Source of the DNA: Eubacterium sp. | Lineage (GTDB): Bacteria; Bacillota; Clostridia; Lachnospirales; CAG-274 | Length of the DNA: 6,086 nt | Direction: 5' to 3' | NCBI GenBank assembly: GCA_020859645.1 | Contig: JAJBVU010000117.1 | Location: 1-6,086 of the forward strand | Shown: piece after piece, positions 1-6,081 of the stretch | How the letters are laid out: every line of letters begins with the position of its first letter | Numbering within the stretch: the stretch's first letter is position 1 | The notes under the pieces: model-generated | What the model was told of the DNA's origin: nothing | The model's database searches: none | What the model saw: the letters and a program-made list of their open reading frames with translations, nothing else | Made by a program: the position numbers and the translations under genes

Positions 1-3
1 GGC

Positions 4-32
4 TTGCAAAGTTTGAATTTATATGTTATGTT
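4..32 (+). promoter_or_regulatory. Alternative upstream promoter candidate
   Basis: TTGCAA (4-9) and TATGTT (27-32) are 17 bases apart, and a TG dinucleotide at 24-25 forms an extended -10 element. Each box matches four of six consensus bases. If used, the leader would be about 80 bases long and would include the palindrome AGCATATGCT at 41-50. Confidence 0.25.
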
Positions 33-51
33 AGGGTTATAGCATATGCTT

Positions 52-80
52 TTGAATATATCGAAAGCCGTAAGTATACG
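52..80 (+). promoter_or_regulatory. Candidate sigma-A promoter for the lipoprotein gene
   Basis: TTGAAT (52-57) and TATACG (75-80) are separated by 17 bases, each matching four of six consensus positions of a housekeeping promoter. Transcription would start near 87, giving a leader of about 35 bases that contains the RBS. A competing candidate lies further upstream at 4-32. Both are weak pattern matches, so only one, or neither, may be real. Confidence 0.35.
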
Positions 81-105
81 ACAACGACACCTATTATTCT
101 ATTTT

Positions 106-112
106 AAAGGAG
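106..112 (+). promoter_or_regulatory. Ribosome binding site of the lipoprotein gene
   Basis: AAAGGAG sits 9 bases before the ATG at 122. This is a near-ideal Gram-positive Shine-Dalgarno and spacing. It supports that start, which also begins a textbook lipoprotein signal peptide. Confidence 0.85.
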
Positions 113-121
113 CTGACAAAA

Positions 122-1021
122 ATGAAAAAGAATTTGTTAATTATTGCGGCTGTATGTTTGGCTGCGGCTTTTACAGGCTGCGGCTCAGGCTCAAATGCAG
201 CAGATGAGGAAACCGCCGAGGTTTCGGAGGAAGCGGATAAAGCCGAGAAAGCGGAAAGCGGCGAAGAAAATGTTCTTAAAGCCGCTGCGGAAGCAGAGCA
301 AATTTATACTCTTCTTTCAAAGTATGACAACGTCTATTATAAGACAGTATATTATGATGCCGACGGAGAAAAATATCTTACTGATTATGAATATGCGGAC
401 AAGGATATGTATGTCAGCGAAGAGGACAGCGGAAATATTTACGTTGCCATAGCCGACCATATAATGGAGCTTGACGCCGACGGAAATGTTTCCGAATATG
501 TTGTTATGGACGGATCAGGCTATGACTATTGGACAGCCGATAAAGAAAACTTTATGTTTACCTACAACGATGAAGAAGAGGTTTTGTCTCAGACGGAGGA
601 GGACGGAAATATAATCGTAAATTCAAGGCTTGATACTGACGAGGGTTATGAAGAGTATACCTACACAATTGACAGCGAAACAATGGAAATGAGCCGTGTT
701 TTCACAGTTTATTATGACACCGAGGGCAATGTTGACGTAAGCAGCGAAAAGGAACTGGGCTTTAACACCGACATTTATGAAATACCCGAAGAAATTACCG
801 CTGCTATGTCACCCGAAGAAACAAGAACTGTCACTGTGATCTCCGACCCGGGAACCGATGAGGAAAAGGTTCAAACACAGGAAATCGGCAAGGGTGTGTT
901 TGCTAAGATTGCGCTGGCAGAGGGCTACACTACAATGTATGATGATGAAGCCTGTACAGAGCCCCACCAATTGTCGGGACTTGATGATGACATAACTATT
1001 TACGTTGCAAAGGGCAAATAA
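122..1021 (+). CDS. Putative acidic lipoprotein, function unknown
   Basis: This 299-residue protein is exported and lipid-anchored. Residues 1-19 are a signal peptide (MKKN, then a hydrophobic run), and FTGC at 17-20 is a lipobox with Cys20 as the lipidated residue. Residues 21-58 are a low-complexity Ala/Glu/Lys spacer that probably holds the folded part off the membrane. Residues about 59-230 are acidic and rich in Tyr, with alternating beta-strand-like segments of the type VYYKTVYYDADGEKY. I recall LolA-like or substrate-binding-like lipoprotein folds with this look, but I cannot assign a family. Residues about 235-297 look like a separate small beta module ending in TIYVAKGK; the pattern GY...YDDEACTE...DDDITIYV resembles Listeria-Bacteroides-type repeats, though this is weak. 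The ATG is supported by AAAGGAG. The gene stands alone on the plus strand, convergent with the kinase/nucleotidase operon and separated from it by a terminator, so there is no operon evidence for function. The product type is firm; the role is unknown. Confidence 0.88.
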   Translation: MKKNLLIIAAVCLAAAFTGCGSGSNAADEETAEVSEEADKAEKAESGEENVLKAAAEAEQIYTLLSKYDNVYYKTVYYDADGEKYLTDYEYADKDMYVSEEDSGNIYVAIADHIMELDADGNVSEYVVMDGSGYDYWTADKENFMFTYNDEEEVLSQTEEDGNIIVNSRLDTDEGYEEYTYTIDSETMEMSRVFTVYYDTEGNVDVSSEKELGFNTDIYEIPEEITAAMSPEETRTVTVISDPGTDEEKVQTQEIGKGVFAKIALAEGYTTMYDDEACTEPHQLSGLDDDITIYVAKGK

Positions 1022-1037
1022 TTAAATTTTAACACAG

Positions 1038-1075
1038 AAAAAAGCCATACTCCCAATTGGGAATATGGCTTTTTT
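1038..1075. terminator. Bidirectional intrinsic terminator between convergent genes
   Basis: AGCCATA (1043-1049) pairs with TATGGCT (1064-1070), and TCCC (1051-1054) pairs with GGGA (1059-1062) around an AATT loop, with a single C/A mismatch at 1050/1063. Six A residues (1038-1043) precede the stem and six T residues (1070-1075) end it. Transcripts from either strand therefore make a GC-containing hairpin followed by a U-tract. It lies 17 bases after the lipoprotein stop and 25 bases after the nucleotidase stop, as expected of a shared terminator. Confidence 0.9.
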
Positions 1076-1100
1076 GCTGCTTAATTATTTTGTTGTCAAC

Positions 1101-2948
1101 TCAGGCGGAAAGCTCTGTTAAAAGATCAGTCACATCGGAGGAAATATATGTTACTCCGTTTTCAATATATGTTTCAAGACCAAGCTCAAGTTCTTTGCCG
1201 TCTGAAGAGATCAGAGAGCTTCCGTCTTTGAACATTATTTCGGTTCCGTCTATAGTTACATATGCACAGTCGGGAGTTTCTGCGTACCATGAAACCTCAC
1301 AGCCCATAGCTTCAAAGGTGGTTCTTAAGGGAATGTATTCAAGTATGTTTATTCTGGTGTCCGGTTCGGCATAATCACTGCCTATGGTTCCTCCCAGAGT
1401 TTCTATATAATCCTCAATTATCTGAGTATCAAGTATGCCCATATTATTGACTATTTCATCGTCATCAAACATTGTGTAGCCGCTGCCGCTTTCCTTAAGC
1501 AAATATTCAATTGAAGCTATTGTATAGCTGCCGTTTACGTCAATAGGCTCATACTCCCCTGTTTCGCTGTTGAGTATTTTCACATTGCTTATTCTGCGTT
1601 CTCCCTCTATTCCCGAAAACAGCTCGTTTTCATCAAGAATTACAGGTGTGGGAATACTTGTGTTTACATTAAATTTAATTCCCGATACCTGTAAAAACCC
1701 TCCGGCTTCCTCAGGGTTATTCCTAACGGAGTGCTCCAGCATATCAAGGACAGTCTGACCGGAAACCTCAGCCGAGCAGACAAGATTTCCGTAAGGGAAC
1801 ATAGCCAAAATATCGTTGTAGGTTATATCACCGGGGGCAATGTCGCCTTTTATTCCGCCGCCGTTCATAATTCCTATGTCTGCATCAAGCTCAATTCTGA
1901 AAGCATCGGTGCAGAAATCCCCTATGTTTGTTTCTGCATTTCTGACAGCACGGTCACCGTTTTCATCAAGAGTTGTAAGGGTTACGCTGCTTTGCCCCAC
2001 TACTCTGTCCCCTGTTGCCGCATATTCAGCTTCAATATCGCTGACAACCTTGCTGACTGCTTCGTCCTCACCTTCATATGAGGCAGTTTCTATAAGCTCT
2101 GTTGAAAGCTCTCCGCCGCTTATGGTGAGACAGCCCATATATTCAAACTTTGTTCCCACAGATGAAATCAAAACATCCTCCCCGTTTTTATCGGGAACAG
2201 TTTCGCTTTCTATAACACTGTGGGAGTGTCCGTCAAGCATTACGTCTATGCCCGAAGTGTGAGCGGCAACCTCCTGAGCAGTCCATTCCTCCGTTACATA
2301 TTCCGTTCCCAAATGAGACAGGGCTATTATGTAGTCGGCTCCGTCGGCTTTCGCCGCATCAATGCTGTTTTGAACTGTTTCGTAAAGGTTGTCTCCGCAG
2401 AAGCCGTAAACATAATCGCCGTTATCGTCTGTAAAATATACAGGCGTAGACTTTGTTATGCTTTCGGGAGTGGTAATTCCAATATATGCTACGTCCGTAT
2501 CGCCGTAGGAAATTATTGTGTAGGGGTCGTAAACCGTTTCGCCGTCAGACTCTGTAATAAAATTACAGGAAACGGTTTTTGCGGTAAGCTCATCCGTAAG
2601 CTCTGCAAGAGTGGGAATTGTGTAGTCAAATTCGTGGTTTCCCAGTGTAACAACGTCATAGCCTACGGCGTTCATTATTTGGATTATATATTCTCCGTCG
2701 GAAACCGCCCCTATTGCTCCCCCTTGAACAAAATCTCCGCAGGACACAACAGATACATAATCCGTTTTTTCTTCCGCTTCGGTTTTAAGCGCCGCCAGCT
2801 TTGTATAGCCCTCAACGGCACAGTGAACGTCGCTTTCAAACAATATAACAATATCCTCCGAAGCGTCGGCATAAACCGTTCCGTTAAACGTTGTCAGAGC
2901 AACTGCCCCTCCGCAAATCAGCGCCAAAAGCTTTCTTTTTAAACTCAT
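1101..2948 (-). CDS. Secreted 5'-nucleotidase / UDP-sugar hydrolase-type metallophosphoesterase with copper-amine-oxidase-N-like tail
   Basis: With the start chosen here the protein has 615 residues. Residues 1-27 are a signal peptide (MSLKRK, hydrophobic core, VYA cleavage site). The N-terminal calcineurin-like domain carries the two-metal motifs: SDVH (Asp40, His42), GDFVQGG (Asp72), GNHEFD (Asn104, His105), SHLG (His212) and GHSH (His241, His243). The C-terminal 5'-nucleotidase domain follows, with the RNAETNIGDF segment near 336-345, NGGGIK at 362-367 and FPYGN near 384-388. The family hydrolyses extracellular nucleoside phosphates or UDP-sugars to nucleosides and phosphate. Residues about 534-612 (YIPLRTTFEAMGCEVSW and onward) match the copper amine oxidase N-like domain common in secreted Firmicutes proteins. 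No LPXTG or C-terminal membrane helix is seen, so it is released or held non-covalently. Two in-frame starts lie upstream, TTG at 2957 and ATG at 2954, but they are only 1 and 4 bases from the RBS; ATG at 2948 is 10 bases away and is preferred. It is the last gene of the kinase operon. One oddity is NGGGIK where NGGGIR is usual. Confidence 0.92.
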   Translation of the reverse strand: MSLKRKLLALICGGAVALTTFNGTVYADASEDIVILFESDVHCAVEGYTKLAALKTEAEEKTDYVSVVSCGDFVQGGAIGAVSDGEYIIQIMNAVGYDVVTLGNHEFDYTIPTLAELTDELTAKTVSCNFITESDGETVYDPYTIISYGDTDVAYIGITTPESITKSTPVYFTDDNGDYVYGFCGDNLYETVQNSIDAAKADGADYIIALSHLGTEYVTEEWTAQEVAAHTSGIDVMLDGHSHSVIESETVPDKNGEDVLISSVGTKFEYMGCLTISGGELSTELIETASYEGEDEAVSKVVSDIEAEYAATGDRVVGQSSVTLTTLDENGDRAVRNAETNIGDFCTDAFRIELDADIGIMNGGGIKGDIAPGDITYNDILAMFPYGNLVCSAEVSGQTVLDMLEHSVRNNPEEAGGFLQVSGIKFNVNTSIPTPVILDENELFSGIEGERRISNVKILNSETGEYEPIDVNGSYTIASIEYLLKESGSGYTMFDDDEIVNNMGILDTQIIEDYIETLGGTIGSDYAEPDTRINILEYIPLRTTFEAMGCEVSWYAETPDCAYVTIDGTEIMFKDGSSLISSDGKELELGLETYIENGVTYISSDVTDLLTELSA

Positions 2949-2958
2949 TTTCATCAAG

Positions 2959-2965
2959 CTCCTTT
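2959..2965 (-). promoter_or_regulatory. RBS that decides the nucleotidase start
   Basis: On the minus strand AAAGGAG (2965 down to 2959) is followed by C, then TTG (2957), ATG (2954), AAA and ATG (2948). Spacings are 1, 4 and 10 bases. Only the last matches the 9-base spacing of the lipoprotein gene or the normal 5-10 range. The site lies entirely between the kinase stop (2972-2974) and the start. Confidence 0.75.
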
Positions 2966-2971
2966 CTTTTT

Positions 2972-5239
2972 TCAGCTGTTTCTTGTAAATGTATAGGTTT
3001 GACCGTTTTGCATAACGTATACACTAATTTGATTTTCGGAAACAATATCATATGACCATGCCTCCGACCACCCTGCCTCATCACTGCCCAGCTTGTGAAC
3101 AGCATCCTCTATTTTGTAGTGATCTGTGTTATAACCGGTTATGGGCATATAGTAATCGCACCAAATAGTTCCGTCGTCATCTTCATTAACATAAAAATTT
3201 AAATGAAATTCTCCGCTTGTCCAATTTCCTATTAAAAACTCTTCAATGTATTTATCTGTTTTAAGTATTTCCTTTGTGTCCTCAAAGTCTGTTAATTCTG
3301 TCAGCTGCGATATATCGGAAAGGTTCGAATTTTTCGCCTTTATAAGCAGAAGATAATCCTCTTCACGCCCTATATTCTCGGAAGAATTAAAATATTCTTC
3401 AGCTGTGTCCAAATCATCTGAATGATATAATTCTATACCCCTTTCATAAACCGCCGCCTTTGTCTCGGACAATCTTTGCTGACTGTCGGAATAATCGCCC
3501 AAGCCCTCGAAATATTCACAGGCGCTTAGCAAATCACCGCTGTTCAGCGCCTGAACTGCGCTTGAATAGTCACAATGAAGCACCATTTCTTCAGAGTCCT
3601 CATAATTTCCCAGCTCCGAAAAAATTGCCTTGGCTGTCTGGGGACTGCCCTCGTTTAAAAATTGATTAGCTCTGATGTAGTCACACATCTTCACCATTTC
3701 TTCCGCATCCTCATATTGACCGAGCTCAGTAAAAATTTCCTTTGCCTCCTGCGGACTGCCCTCAGATAAAAGCTGCTGCGCCGATTCATATTTATTGGCT
3801 TTATTAAGATTTCCTACAGCCATTGAGGAAATATATATAACACCCAGTAATACTAATATTCCTGCGGCAATAAAAATTTTACCATGCTTTATGCCTTTGG
3901 GTTTAACATTATTATAATCTGCGGTTCTTATATTTTCGCCGCCTGTTTTAACGGGATTTGACCGGCTCTCTGCTCTGACGGAATTTGCTTCACTGACCGC
4001 TGCAGCCGTACTTGCCGAGGTATTATTCAAAAGCACGGTTTTATTTTCATCATTGTATGAATTATCTGAAATTTTATTCTCAGGTGAAATATACTCCGTT
4101 TTTTGAATTTCCTCATTATTCCGACTTCCCGAAGGCTCGGTTAAAGCTTCCGTTTTTGCTTCAAGAGAAGGATCTGCATATATAACCTCTGTTTCACCAT
4201 CCCCCGAAGTATTGTTTGAAATAAGAACTGTCTTTGCATCGTCCTCTCTGCCTGCTTCGGCATAGCTGACTGTAGGCTGTTCAGACCTGTCTGTTTCGGC
4301 ATATGTTATTTTTCTGTCTGAATTGCTGTAAATTATATCCTCCAAATCAGCCCTCATATCCCTCGGGCTTTTATATCTGTCCTCGGGCTTATAGGCGCAT
4401 GCCTTTAAAATTATTTCCGCAAGTCTGCCGTCGGCGTTAACAGGCTTTTCCAAAGGCTTTCCGCTGATTCTTTCAATAAGTGCCCTTTCCCTGTCAGCCG
4501 GGGTTATATTTTGAGGATAAGGGGGCATAAAGGGAGCTCTGTTGTTATTTAAAAGTCTGTACATAACTATGCCCAAAGAATAAATGTCAACAGAAGAGCC
4601 GTAGTTTTCTCCCTTATAAACCTCAGGAGCTATGTATGCAAAGGTTCCCTTTTGAGAAAGCCCTGCGGCGGTTTTTTCAATCTGCCTCGCAATTCCGAAA
4701 TCGCCCAGCTTAAAATCTCCGTCATCAGAAACAAATATATTTTCGGGCTTAATGTCTCTGTGAATGATATTATATTTTTGACATCGCTCCAGTGCTTTGC
4801 ACATATCTATGCCCAGCTTTATAATATCGTTTCTTGAAATGGAATTGTCTCTTATATAATCAAAAAGACCTGTTAAAAATTCCATTCTTATAAATATGTC
4901 CCAGCCTATTTCATTCTCGTCCTTTATAACCATATGGTCTTCATAGCTGACGATATTGCTGTTTCCCTTAAGCTTTGACATAAGAACAAATTCACTTATT
5001 ATGCTTTCGACAACGCCTTCAAAATAGGTTGTTACGCCTTCCTCGGTTAACCCGTCAGCCATTATGCTTTTAACCTCTGACTGCGACTGTGGAACCCTTA
5101 TATGTTTAAGAGCCGCAGTATAGGTGTTTCCGAATTCCTTTCTTTCTATTTTATAAACCTTTCCGAAGCTGCCCTCTCCTACCTTTTCTGTTGCATACCA
5201 GCTGCCCCACAAGGGTTCGAATTTTTTAATATCATTCAT
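2972..5239 (-). CDS. Transmembrane Ser/Thr protein kinase with TPR-like repeat ectodomain (non-PASTA)
   Basis: This is a 755-residue Hanks-type kinase. Residues about 16-303 are the catalytic domain and all key positions are present: GEGSFG loop (21-26), Lys45, alpha-C Glu83, HRDIKPEN (160-167, catalytic Asp162), DFG (180-182), GT...APE (198-206), alpha-F Asp218 and Arg288. It should be an active RD-type kinase. A long insert lies between Lys45 and Glu83. Residues about 305-450 are a polar linker with repeated Thr-Val-Leu-like motifs. Residues about 455-475 form a single membrane helix, so the rest is outside. The ectodomain has helical repeats of about 37 residues (484-520, 521-557, 558-597, then a divergent one) with the pattern Y..A...L..G....A...F..LG.Y.D, followed by a beta-rich domain (about 664-755, GNW...HLNFYV...). 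PASTA repeats are absent, so this is not a standard PrkC/PknB. The ATG is supported by AAAGGAGG 6 bases upstream. The gene follows the PP2C phosphatase by 24 bases and precedes the nucleotidase by 23. The ligand sensed outside and the substrates are unknown. Confidence 0.95.
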   Translation of the reverse strand: MNDIKKFEPLWGSWYATEKVGEGSFGKVYKIERKEFGNTYTAALKHIRVPQSQSEVKSIMADGLTEEGVTTYFEGVVESIISEFVLMSKLKGNSNIVSYEDHMVIKDENEIGWDIFIRMEFLTGLFDYIRDNSISRNDIIKLGIDMCKALERCQKYNIIHRDIKPENIFVSDDGDFKLGDFGIARQIEKTAAGLSQKGTFAYIAPEVYKGENYGSSVDIYSLGIVMYRLLNNNRAPFMPPYPQNITPADRERALIERISGKPLEKPVNADGRLAEIILKACAYKPEDRYKSPRDMRADLEDIIYSNSDRKITYAETDRSEQPTVSYAEAGREDDAKTVLISNNTSGDGETEVIYADPSLEAKTEALTEPSGSRNNEEIQKTEYISPENKISDNSYNDENKTVLLNNTSASTAAAVSEANSVRAESRSNPVKTGGENIRTADYNNVKPKGIKHGKIFIAAGILVLLGVIYISSMAVGNLNKANKYESAQQLLSEGSPQEAKEIFTELGQYEDAEEMVKMCDYIRANQFLNEGSPQTAKAIFSELGNYEDSEEMVLHCDYSSAVQALNSGDLLSACEYFEGLGDYSDSQQRLSETKAAVYERGIELYHSDDLDTAEEYFNSSENIGREEDYLLLIKAKNSNLSDISQLTELTDFEDTKEILKTDKYIEEFLIGNWTSGEFHLNFYVNEDDDGTIWCDYYMPITGYNTDHYKIEDAVHKLGSDEAGWSEAWSYDIVSENQISVYVMQNGQTYTFTRNS
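3326..3790 (-). repeat. Tandem 37-residue (111-bp) repeats in the kinase ectodomain
   Basis: Repeat 1 (3680-3790) and repeat 2 (3569-3679) share exact blocks at a 111-base offset: CACCATTTCTTC at 3692-3703 and 3581-3592, and GGACTGCCCTC at 3753-3763 and 3642-3652. In protein they share EGSPQ-A-IF-ELG-YED-EEMV-CDY. Repeat 3 (3448-3568) keeps the Tyr, Ala, Gly and LGDYSDS positions but has diverged. A fourth unit (3326-3447) is only faintly similar. The pattern is TPR-like, two helices per unit. Confidence 0.8.
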
Positions 5240-5245
5240 AAGCTG

Positions 5246-5253
5246 CCTCCTTT
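5246..5253 (-). promoter_or_regulatory. Strong RBS of the kinase gene
   Basis: AAAGGAGG on the minus strand lies 6 bases before the ATG at 5239 and within the 24-base gap after the phosphatase stop (5264-5266). It is the strongest RBS in the window and gives the kinase independent initiation on the shared transcript. Confidence 0.85.
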
Positions 5254-5263
5254 ATATGTATAT

Positions 5264-6052
5264 TCAGCGTCTTAAGCTTCCTAAAATTCTGCCGATTAAA
5301 CCTGTTTCTTTTTTCACATATATAACAATAACCGTTGTGTTGTCCTTTGAGCCGCACGTATATGCTTTTTCGGTAAGCCCCAAAGCGGAATTTTTTTCAT
5401 CCTTGCATTCTTTCAGAAAACTTAAAATTTCTTCGTCCTCCAAAGCTCCCGACAAACCGTCGGAGCATAAAACAAATATATCGCCCTCTTTAAGCTTTTC
5501 TTTTTCCGTAACAGCAGCCATATTATCAACATTGTCATACATACCGAGGCACCTTGTAAGACAGTTTTTATATTTGCTCCTGCCGGCATCCTCTCTTTTT
5601 ATAACACCTGAGCTTATAAGGGCTTCTGTCAGTGTATGGTCTGTAGTCAGCTGTTTTATTGTATTGTTTCTTATATGATAAATTCTGCTGTCACCTATGT
5701 TTGCGGCTATAAAACCGTCTGCATCTATATATAAAACCGCTGCTGTAGTACCGGAATTTTTTTCTGCAATGCCTTCGGAGGAAATACATATCTCTCTGTT
5801 TGCGGAATTGAAATATTCTTCAAAATCAATTTCTTTGCCGTCATAAGAGCCGAGAACCTCCGCAGCCTTATATGAATCCGCTTCGCCCCTTTCTTCGCCC
5901 CCTAAGCCGTCAAACACCCCCGTCAGCACAGAGCTGTTTATTTTTATTTTTTCTTCAAAAACAGTGTCTGCATGATTTATATTCAATAAGTTTCCGGTTA
6001 TATACAAGTTATCTTCATAGTTTTCTCTGTAAGCGCGTGTTTTTGAACTCAC
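5264..6052 (-). CDS. PP2C-type Ser/Thr protein phosphatase (PrpC/Stp-like)
   Basis: This 262-residue soluble protein is about the normal length for a bacterial single-domain PP2C phosphatase, which uses two or more Mn/Mg ions to remove phosphate from Ser/Thr. Motifs in order: RENYEDN (9-15; Arg9 phosphate contact, Glu13/Asp14), VFDGLGG (46-52; Asp48, Gly49 metal site), SGTTAAV (100-106), NIGDSRIY (118-125), LTTDHTL (135-141), LTRCLG (165-170), LCSDGLSG (195-202; Asp198) and GSKDNTTV (234-241; Asp237). All expected metal ligands are present, so it should be active. The short tail GLIGRILGSLRR is basic and amphipathic and could touch the membrane, which is speculative. It is the first visible gene of the minus-strand operon and most likely dephosphorylates the kinase encoded next and its targets, as in PrpC/PrkC pairs. 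The start is uncertain: GTG at 6052 has no RBS at normal distance and an in-frame TGA lies just upstream at 6056-6058. Confidence 0.93.
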   Translation of the reverse strand: MSSKTRAYRENYEDNLYITGNLLNINHADTVFEEKIKINSSVLTGVFDGLGGEERGEADSYKAAEVLGSYDGKEIDFEEYFNSANREICISSEGIAEKNSGTTAAVLYIDADGFIAANIGDSRIYHIRNNTIKQLTTDHTLTEALISSGVIKREDAGRSKYKNCLTRCLGMYDNVDNMAAVTEKEKLKEGDIFVLCSDGLSGALEDEEILSFLKECKDEKNSALGLTEKAYTCGSKDNTTVIVIYVKKETGLIGRILGSLRR

Positions 6053-6074
6053 AAATCATTTTAAAACAATAATA

Positions 6075-6081
6075 CACCTCC
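6075..6081 (-). promoter_or_regulatory. Displaced RBS upstream of the phosphatase
   Basis: GGAGGTG on the minus strand is a good Shine-Dalgarno, but it is 22 bases from the GTG at 6052 and 15 bases from the out-of-frame ATG at 6059. A TTG at 6069 is at good distance but opens only two codons before a stop. It is probably the phosphatase RBS, with the real start obscured. Confidence 0.45.

Noticed and set aside
144..452. Second frame inside the lipoprotein gene
   Set aside because: The Arg/Lys-rich translation is a frame-shifted reading of the acidic spacer; the lipoprotein frame has the RBS and lipobox.
1057..1374. Plus-strand open frame of 105 codons beginning inside the terminator
   Set aside because: Its start is within the hairpin and the rest is antisense to the nucleotidase C-terminus; it has no plausible RBS.
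1731..2262. Two further plus-strand open frames (1731-2081 and 1840-2262)
   Set aside because: Both lie fully antisense within the nucleotidase gene, overlap each other, and have Ser/Pro-rich or unstructured translations typical of shadow frames.
2220..2942. Plus-strand open frame of 240 codons opposite the nucleotidase
   Set aside because: It is an antisense shadow of a gene with clear family motifs. Its translation is Cys/Val/Asn-rich without domain features, and no RBS stands out.
2884..3105. Minus-strand 73-codon frame across the kinase/nucleotidase junction
   Set aside because: It overlaps the kinase C-terminus and nucleotidase N-terminus in another frame. Both of those genes have strong independent support.
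3569..3790. CRISPR-like or mobile repeat
   Set aside because: The 111-base periodicity is in frame with a 37-residue protein repeat inside the kinase, with no short direct repeats and spacers.
2972..5239. Naming the kinase prkC/pknB
   Set aside because: The PASTA repeats that define those proteins are absent, the N-lobe has a long insert, and the gene neighbours differ from the usual locus.
6015..6059. Small 14-residue leader peptide starting at ATG 6059
   Set aside because: It overlaps the phosphatase start in another frame and ends inside it. The RBS spacing is poor, and a one-base frame error explains the ATG better.
5256..6072. Plus-strand frames opposite the phosphatase (5256-5678 and 5872-6072)
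   Set aside because: They are antisense to a phosphatase with all its catalytic motifs, and the translations lack domain features.
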